From: Candidatus Limivicinus faecipullorum
GTDB lineage: Bacteria; Bacillota; Clostridia; Oscillospirales; Oscillospiraceae
Length of the DNA stretch: 6,432 nucleotides
Direction of reading: 5' to 3'
Assembly: GCA_018711755.1 (NCBI GenBank)
Contig: DVHY01000101.1
Coordinates: 1-6,432 of the forward strand
The position numbers were made by a program, and so were the translations under genes. Positions 1 through 3,593 of the stretch are shown here, piece after piece; position 1 is the stretch's first letter; each line of letters opens with the position of its first letter. Below the pieces are notes generated by a model. That model saw nothing but the letters and a program-made list of their open reading frames with translations, was not told the DNA's origin and did not search any database.

Positions 1-2
1 AC

Positions 3-173
3 CACCATGAGTCCCGGTATTATTGGGTTTTTCATGTTCCAATGTACGTATCCGTTATTAAGAAGCATGATGTTATGGGAGATCATCACGAAGAAGAAGG
101 ACTCAAGCTGCGGCGGCTCCGTCGGGAGGGGGAGTGCGCCTGCGCTTGCGCAGCAGTTTCATCTCCCCTATAA
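3..173 (+). other. Open reading frame running in from the left edge; possible C-terminal tail of an upstream gene
   Basis: One plus-strand frame has no stop from base 3 to the TAA at 171-173 (56 codons). Its translation includes a histidine/glutamate-rich stretch (DHHEEEG) followed by an arginine-rich stretch (LRRLRREGE) and a Cys/Ala-rich end. I recognise no family. The end of the frame overlaps the promoter at 146-174, which is possible but not typical. The first 75 bases are more AT-rich than the genes in the window, so this may equally be plain intergenic DNA. Nothing else could be assigned to bases 1-145. Confidence 0.2.
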
Positions 174-174
174 T
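146..174 (+). promoter_or_regulatory. Sigma-A-type promoter for the deacetylase gene
   Basis: TTGCGC (146-151) and a perfect TATAAT (169-174) are separated by 17 bases, which predicts a transcript start near 181 and a leader of about 40 bases. The -35 lies inside a perfect 6-bp inverted repeat, CTGCGC-TT-GCGCAG (140-153), which could be chance or an operator. I saw no convincing sigma-E or sigma-G sporulation promoter, which would have been the expectation for a purely sporulation-controlled pdaB. Confidence 0.55.
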
Positions 175-220
175 ATCCCGCTCCTGCTTGTCATAGGATG
201 TACCAAAAGGAGTGATGCGC

Positions 221-991
221 TTGTTGGATTTGAAAGGCTTTACCAAAAGACACAGAGGTGCCCTTTCGGGCATAGGCATGATTTTAGCGGTAGTGCTGAT
301 TTTCTGGACGGTAAACAATCCCGCCCTGGTGGGGGCCTCCGCCTCTTCCCGTCAGCTGCCGGTCTATTCCGTGCAGCGGGACGAAAAGGTGGTGGCCCTC
401 TCCTTCGACGCCGCCTGGGGTAACGAGGACACCCAGACCCTCATAGATATCCTGAACAAATACCAGATAAACGCCACCTTTTTTGTGGTGGGCGACTGGG
501 TGGATAAGTATCCCGAGTCGGTGAAGGCCCTGGCGGACAACGGCAACGAGGTGATGAACCACTCTTCAACTCACGCCCATTTCTCTCAGCTCAGCAGCGA
601 GGAGATAGTGGCGGACATTACCGCCTGCAATGAAAAGATCGCCGCCGTCACCGGTGTAACCCCCACCCTCTTCCGCTGCCCCTACGGCGAATACGACGAC
701 CATGTCATCAGCTCGGTCACATCCATGGGTATGACCGCCATCCAGTGGGATGTGGACAGTCTGGACTGGAAAGGCATATCCGCCCAGGAGATACAGGGGC
801 GGGTGCTGGATAAAGTACAGCCCGGAAGCATAGTCCTCTTCCATAACGCCGCAGACAACACGCCGGAAGCCCTGCCTGGCATAATCGAGTCCCTTATCGC
901 CGACGGCTATAAGATAGTCCCTATATCCCAGATATTGCTCAGCGGCAAGACCATGATAGACAACACAGGCCGCCAGTGTCCTGTCAAATAA
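221..991 (+). CDS. pdaB: PdaB-like membrane-anchored polysaccharide deacetylase (NodB domain)
   Basis: Predicted carbohydrate esterase family 4 protein acting outside the membrane on peptidoglycan or another N-acetylated glycan; PdaB members are linked to spore maturation. Numbering from the GTG at 212: a basic N-terminus (KRHRG) precedes one membrane segment (about 17-35), then the NodB domain. Seen motifs are SFDAAWG (64-70), with the catalytic-base Asp at D66; the metal motif HSSTH (117-121); RCPYG (155-159); WDVDSLDW (179-186); and LFH ending at H211. The SFD..WG form instead of TFDDG, and the C-terminal NTGRQ, fit the PdaB type rather than a classical chitin deacetylase. Start choice: AAGGAG at 207-212 is 8 bases before TTG 221 but only 2 before ATG 215 and overlaps GTG 212, so TTG 221 fits best; 212 and 215 remain possible. 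Family assignment is firm; a role specifically in sporulation is inferred. Confidence 0.88.
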   Translation: MLDLKGFTKRHRGALSGIGMILAVVLIFWTVNNPALVGASASSRQLPVYSVQRDEKVVALSFDAAWGNEDTQTLIDILNKYQINATFFVVGDWVDKYPESVKALADNGNEVMNHSSTHAHFSQLSSEEIVADITACNEKIAAVTGVTPTLFRCPYGEYDDHVISSVTSMGMTAIQWDVDSLDWKGISAQEIQGRVLDKVQPGSIVLFHNAADNTPEALPGIIESLIADGYKIVPISQILLSGKTMIDNTGRQCPVK

Positions 992-1001
992 ACCCGACCA
1001 C

Positions 1002-1039
1002 GCCCCGGGCAGAGCAGCAAATCCGCCCGGGGCAGCTCT
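1002..1039 (+). terminator. GC-rich hairpin after the deacetylase gene, probable terminator
   Basis: Perfect 9-bp inverted repeat GCCCCGGGC (1002-1010) and GCCCGGGGC (1025-1033) with a 14-base loop, 10 bases after the TAA stop. The following tract (AGCTCTATTCC) is only weakly T-rich, so classical intrinsic termination would be inefficient. AGAGC in the loop (1011-1015) is complementary to GCTCT just downstream (1035-1039), so a pseudoknot is possible. Confidence 0.5.
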
Positions 1040-1053
1040 ATTCCAGGAAAACC

Positions 1054-1082
1054 TTGCAAGGAAAATACCGCCATGGTATAAT
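1054..1082 (+). promoter_or_regulatory. Strong sigma-A-type promoter with extended -10 for the DUF3784 gene
   Basis: TTGCAA (1054-1059), a 17-base spacer, and a perfect TATAAT (1077-1082) preceded by TG one base upstream (1074-1075, extended -10). Transcript start expected near 1089, giving a leader of about 40 bases. The small membrane protein thus appears to have its own promoter rather than depending on read-through from the deacetylase gene. Confidence 0.7.
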
Positions 1083-1102
1083 TAAAAAAAGATACTTTGT
1101 AT

Positions 1103-1121
1103 CCATCTTGAAAGATGGAGG
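1103..1121 (+). promoter_or_regulatory. Leader hairpin overlapping the ribosome binding site of the DUF3784 gene
   Basis: CCATCT (1103-1108) pairs perfectly with AGATGG (1113-1118) around a TGAA loop. The 3' arm contains the first two bases of the Shine-Dalgarno GGAGG (1117-1121), which sits 9 bases before the ATG at 1131. Folding would partly hide the ribosome binding site. The pairing is seen directly; any regulatory effect is inference. Confidence 0.4.
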
Positions 1122-1130
1122 TAACCAGCT

Positions 1131-1469
1131 ATGTCCGGTGTGCTTATTTTACTTATCTTGGCCCTGGTTTTCCTTGTCATGTCCATTTTCCTATTTATGG
1201 GCAAAGGTTCCTGGCTCATTGCCGGGTACAACACCGCCTCCCTGGAGGAGCGGAGGAAATACGATGAAAAGAAGCTGTGTCGAGTGACGGGGCTGATCTG
1301 CCTGCTGTGCGCATTTCTGATGTGCGCCCTGGCCTGGCTGGGCTACCGGGTGGAGACCGGCATCATGACCGAGGAGCAGATGCTCCCCTATGGTCTGGGC
1401 TTCGGCGCCGTCATAGTTGTAGCCGCTATAGCCGCGGTGATATATTCCAACACCAAAGCAAAGAAATGA
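1131..1469 (+). CDS. DUF3784 family small integral membrane protein
   Basis: 112-aa protein of unknown function, predicted in the cytoplasmic membrane. Hydrophobic segments lie at about residues 3-23, 52-71 and 86-105. The segment after helix 1 reads GKGSWLIAGYNT (24-35), then a charged stretch with KYDEKKLCR (43-51); this G-KGSWLIAGYNT-KYDEKKLCR pattern is characteristic of DUF3784 proteins, which are common in Clostridia. Length fits the family (about 100 aa). The protein ends with a short basic tail (KAKK). The start is well set by GGAGG at 1117-1121, 9 bases upstream. It stands alone between its own promoter and a strong terminator, so context gives no functional clue. Family call is confident; function unknown. 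Confidence 0.88.
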   Translation: MSGVLILLILALVFLVMSIFLFMGKGSWLIAGYNTASLEERRKYDEKKLCRVTGLICLLCAFLMCALAWLGYRVETGIMTEEQMLPYGLGFGAVIVVAAIAAVIYSNTKAKK

Positions 1470-1516
1470 CTTTGGCTTTTTATTAGTTTACATAACGTTT
1501 TATCTATGCAAATAAC

Positions 1517-1563
1517 AACTCCCCCACATGAAACCTCAGCCGGTTTCCGTGGGGGAGTTTTTT
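1517..1563 (+). terminator. Strong intrinsic terminator after the DUF3784 gene
   Basis: AACTCCCCCAC (1517-1527) pairs perfectly with GTGGGGGAGTT (1549-1559). A second inner pairing, AAACC (1531-1535) with GGTTT (1542-1546), extends the stem. A T-run (1558-1563) follows on the plus strand. Read on the minus strand the tail is only moderately T-rich (GTTATTT), so it may also help stop transcripts from the convergent cyuA unit. Confidence 0.85.
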
Positions 1564-1577
1564 CCCATCGGATTCTG

Positions 1578-1616
1578 AAAAGGGGCCCGGCCGGAGGGCG
1601 TGCCGCCTCACCCGGC
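1578..1616 (-). terminator. Possible weak terminator after the cyuA-like gene
   Basis: On the minus strand, just after the TGA stop at 1625-1627, GCC-GGGTG can pair with CGCCC and GGC (one bulge, one G-T pair) around an 8-base loop, followed shortly by CCCCTTTTC. The stem is imperfect and the T-run short. The stronger hairpin at 1517-1559 may be the real end of this transcript. Confidence 0.28.
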
Positions 1617-1624
1617 TCCGCTCA

Positions 1625-2908
1625 TCAATCGTCGTTGGAGCTGGACACCATGATATCCAGTATCTTCTTATCTGTCTCGGTCATGGCCTCCCGGGCGATT
1701 TCCGCCACGGCGTCAATAGTGTCGTCGGCGGAGGACTGAAGGAACCCATCGCCGCCGTTAAAGCTCTGGCCGTTTTTGTACATCTCGTAGCCCATGATAC
1801 CGGCGCCCACGGAGTTGGCCACCTTGGCGGCGCAGGAGGGCTTGGCCCCGTCGCAGAACATGCCGGAGAGCACGGCCAGATCGTTGACAATGGTCTGGCG
1901 CACCGCCTCCAGCGTACCGCCGTCCAGATAAGCCACGGCGCAGCCGGCCCCAACGCCGGCGGTAACGGCGGTGCAGTAAGCAGACAGGCGGCCGATATCC
2001 TTCTTAAGATATACGGCCATGAGGTTTGCCAGGGCCAGAGCCCGGTATACCTGTTCCCGGCTGCTGCCCAGACGCTCGGCATACTCCAGCACGGGCATGG
2101 TGACGGTAAGGCCCTGGTTTCCGCTGCCGCCAACGATGACCACGGGCTTTTCGCAGCCGCTCATCCTGGCGTCGGAGCCGGCGGCGGCCCTGGCCATAGC
2201 CCTGGTCTTGGTGTCTGTGGCCGAGCTGAGAAGGATACGGCCTATCTGGGCACCCCAGGGCTTTTCCAGGCCCTCTTTGGATATCTCGCTGTTGCAGCTG
2301 ATCTGGCTGTCCAGCAGACCGCTGATGTCCTCGATCTCAACGGTGTTTATAAAGTCCCACATCCCCTCCAGGCTCATGAGGCTGTGGTCGGAGACGAAGC
2401 TGGAGCGCAGCTCCGGCTCCTTCTGGAAGATTATCTCCCCGTCCTTTTCAAGAAGGACGATATTGGTGTGATAATCGCTGATAACGGCCCTGCTGCTGTG
2501 GCCTCCGCCTTCCAGGAAGACCTCGATGTAAAGGGCGCTGTCCCCCTCTTTGCGCTCGATGGATATCTCATGCTGGTCGATATACTTCTGGATATTGGGG
2601 ATATCCTCAGGCTTTGTCTCGGCAATGACGCTCATCTGCAGCTCAGCCTTGCCGGTGACTATGCCTGCGGCGGCAGCGGCCTTCAGGCCCTTGAGCCCGC
2701 CCGTGTTGGGCACGACCACGCTTTTGACATTTTTGATTATATTGCCGCTGACATAGAGATGGCAGCATTCCGGGATACATCCCAGCACTTCTCTGGCCTT
2801 TGCTGCGGCATAGGCAACGGCCACCGGCTCGGTGCAGCCCATGGCGGGCAGCAGTTCTTCATTGAGGATGGACACGTAATTTTTATATTCTTTGTCGCTT
2901 CTTTTCAT
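1625..2908 (-). CDS. cyuA: CyuA-like L-cysteine desulfidase (UPF0597 / serine dehydratase alpha-type iron-sulfur enzyme)
   Basis: 427 aa, normal length for UPF0597 (E. coli CyuA, formerly YhaM; Methanocaldococcus cysteine desulfidase). Characterised members are [4Fe-4S] enzymes turning L-cysteine into sulfide, pyruvate and ammonia in the cytoplasm. Seen here: MGCTEP near the N-terminus (23-28, Cys25), a VPNTGG..G segment (66-74), SDARMSGCEKP (245-255), the glycine-rich VGGSGNQG (259-266), a Cys/Ala/Gly-rich stretch around AGVGAGCA (317-324), and FCDGAKPSCAAK (351-362) with Cys352 and Cys359. The conserved Cys in MGCTEP and the C-terminal Cys pair are the likely cluster ligands. The start is supported by AGGAGG (2915-2920) 6 bases before the ATG. 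It follows the ACT-domain gene by 26 bases, in one probable operon. Another substrate such as L-serine cannot be excluded from sequence. Confidence 0.88.
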   Translation of the reverse strand: MKRSDKEYKNYVSILNEELLPAMGCTEPVAVAYAAAKAREVLGCIPECCHLYVSGNIIKNVKSVVVPNTGGLKGLKAAAAAGIVTGKAELQMSVIAETKPEDIPNIQKYIDQHEISIERKEGDSALYIEVFLEGGGHSSRAVISDYHTNIVLLEKDGEIIFQKEPELRSSFVSDHSLMSLEGMWDFINTVEIEDISGLLDSQISCNSEISKEGLEKPWGAQIGRILLSSATDTKTRAMARAAAGSDARMSGCEKPVVIVGGSGNQGLTVTMPVLEYAERLGSSREQVYRALALANLMAVYLKKDIGRLSAYCTAVTAGVGAGCAVAYLDGGTLEAVRQTIVNDLAVLSGMFCDGAKPSCAAKVANSVGAGIMGYEMYKNGQSFNGGDGFLQSSADDTIDAVAEIAREAMTETDKKILDIMVSSSNDD

Positions 2909-2934
2909 AAGGCTCCTCCTTTCAACCCCGTCTC

Positions 2935-3372
2935 TTACTCAACGGCAACCAGTCTGGCCTGCTCCACGCCGGGGATGCTCTCAATCTCTTTGAGAAGTTC
3001 GGTCAGGGTGGAGGCCATACTGCTGATGTCCAGAGACATGGTGACGCTGGCTTTGCCCCTGATAGGCAGACTCTGGGTTATGGTGAGGACGCTGCACCCC
3101 ACCTGGGAAATAGCCGTGAGCAGCGCGCTGAGCACGCCCTGTTCATGGGTCAGCATCATGGACAGCACGGCCTTTCTGCCCCCGGCAAGGTCTGTGGGTT
3201 CCAGGATGTAATCTTTATATTTGTAATAGGTGCTGCGGGAGATGCCCACCTGTTTCACCGCCTGGCTCACCTCGTGTACCTTGCCGTCCTCCAGCAGCCG
3301 ACGGGCCTGGAGAACTTTTTCATAGTACTCCGGCAGGATACTCTTATGTATTATAAGATAATTATCCAGCAT
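2935..3372 (-). CDS. PheB-like ACT-domain protein with N-terminal helix-turn-helix (UPF0735 type), likely regulator
   Basis: 145 aa, matching B. subtilis PheB (about 147 aa). The N-terminal half contains a helix-turn-helix-like segment, VHEVSQAVKQVGISRSTYYKYKD (about 32-54), close to the UPF0735 pattern. The C-terminal half (about 67-145) is an ACT domain: the segment MLTHEQGVLSALLTAISQVG (73-92) has the Gly at the first turn typical of amino-acid-binding ACT domains. ATG 3372 was chosen, not the upstream in-frame ATG at 3531, because GGGGGAG (3380-3386) lies 7 bases ahead of it, the family length fits, and the extra 53 codons would read through the promoter and palindrome. It is first gene of a probable operon with the cyuA-like gene and is divergent from the flavoprotein gene. 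A role as amino-acid (perhaps cysteine) responsive regulator is inferred; PheB was named from phenylalanine metabolism, with unclear biochemistry. Confidence 0.85.
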   Translation of the reverse strand: MLDNYLIIHKSILPEYYEKVLQARRLLEDGKVHEVSQAVKQVGISRSTYYKYKDYILEPTDLAGGRKAVLSMMLTHEQGVLSALLTAISQVGCSVLTITQSLPIRGKASVTMSLDISSMASTLTELLKEIESIPGVEQARLVAVE

Positions 3373-3409
3373 AACTGGGCTCCCCCTGTTCAGATTTTTC
3401 TGCAAATAT

Positions 3410-3438
3410 ATGATAATCCGTCCGCGGGAAAAATACAA
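3410..3438 (-). promoter_or_regulatory. Probable promoter of the ACT regulator-cyuA operon
   Basis: Read on the minus strand: TTGTAT (3438-3433), 17 bases, then TATCAT (3415-3410, five of six matches to TATAAT). Transcript start expected near 3403, leaving about 30 bases of leader including the ribosome binding site. The -35 lies inside the palindrome at 3429-3448. Confidence 0.5.
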
Positions 3439-3448
3439 GTGTATTTTT
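3429..3448. repeat. Perfect 9-bp palindrome (AAAAATACA-AG-TGTATTTTT), candidate operator
   Basis: AAAAATACA (3429-3437) and TGTATTTTT (3440-3448) are exact inverted copies separated by two bases. The element covers the -35 of the minus-strand promoter and is about the size of a site for a dimeric helix-turn-helix protein. It is not followed by a gene end, so it is not a terminator. Autoregulation by the adjacent ACT/HTH protein is a reasonable guess. Confidence 0.55.
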
Positions 3449-3464
3449 ATGAACGATACAATTT

Positions 3465-3537
3465 TGACAAATTGTGCATAAGTGTAAAAATTGCCGGACA
3501 TATATTCAAAAACACGTGACAATTTGCACATAATGTG
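3465..3537. repeat. Two similar 20-21-base elements in the divergent control region
   Basis: TGACAAATTGTGCATAAGTG (3465-3484) and a second copy at 3517-3537 share the frame TGACAA-W-TTG-NN-CATAA-(T)-GTG, allowing one inserted T and two changed bases. The starts are 52 bases apart, near five helical turns, so both could face the same side of the DNA. The second copy contains a perfect small palindrome, CACAT-A-ATGTG (3527-3537). These may be paired operator sites. Confidence 0.4.
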
Positions 3538-3567
3538 ATATGCTTTAACCGGCTTGATTTGAATATA
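3501..3567. repeat. 10-bp inverted repeat bracketing the flavoprotein promoter
   Basis: TATATTCAAA (3501-3510) and its exact reverse complement TTTGAATATA (3558-3567) stand on either side of the predicted promoter 3516-3544. Only the right arm would be in the transcript, so an RNA hairpin is unlikely. Paired binding sites for one regulator, or DNA looping, would explain the layout; chance is possible in AT-rich DNA. Confidence 0.4.
3516..3544 (+). promoter_or_regulatory. Probable promoter of the flavoprotein gene
   Basis: GTGACA (3516-3521), 17 bases, TATGCT (3539-3544) with TG one base upstream (3536-3537, extended -10). Transcript start expected near 3551, giving a leader of about 43 bases. 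The -35 is part of the second direct-repeat element, so a protein bound there would affect transcription directly. The later TTGATT/TATAAA pair (3554-3582) is less likely because it would start the RNA at the ribosome binding site. Confidence 0.45.
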
Positions 3568-3593
3568 CGGAACAGTTATAAAGGGGGAAGACT

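Noticed and set aside
7..423. Plus-strand 138-codon frame overlapping the start of the deacetylase gene
   Set aside because: Its end is the deacetylase coding sequence read in another frame (Gly/Arg-rich), and no ribosome binding site or family pattern is seen.
1681..2133. Minus-strand 150-codon frame inside the cyuA-like gene
   Set aside because: Pro/Trp/Ala-rich out-of-frame shadow; the overlapping frame holds the conserved UPF0597 motifs.
2019..3211. Plus-strand frames of 150 and 275 codons opposite the cyuA-like and ACT genes
   Set aside because: They lie antisense to well-supported genes, show no motifs and have no suitable ribosome binding site.
3464..3492. Perfect TTGACA (3464-3469) as the -35 of another plus-strand promoter
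   Set aside because: No good -10 hexamer falls 16-18 bases downstream; the best is a poor A-rich stretch, so it is more simply part of the repeated element.
3373..3531. N-terminal extension of the ACT protein to the in-frame ATG at 3531
   Set aside because: The extension would run through the predicted promoter and palindrome, lacks family similarity, and a well-placed GGGGGAG precedes the ATG at 3372, which gives the expected family length.
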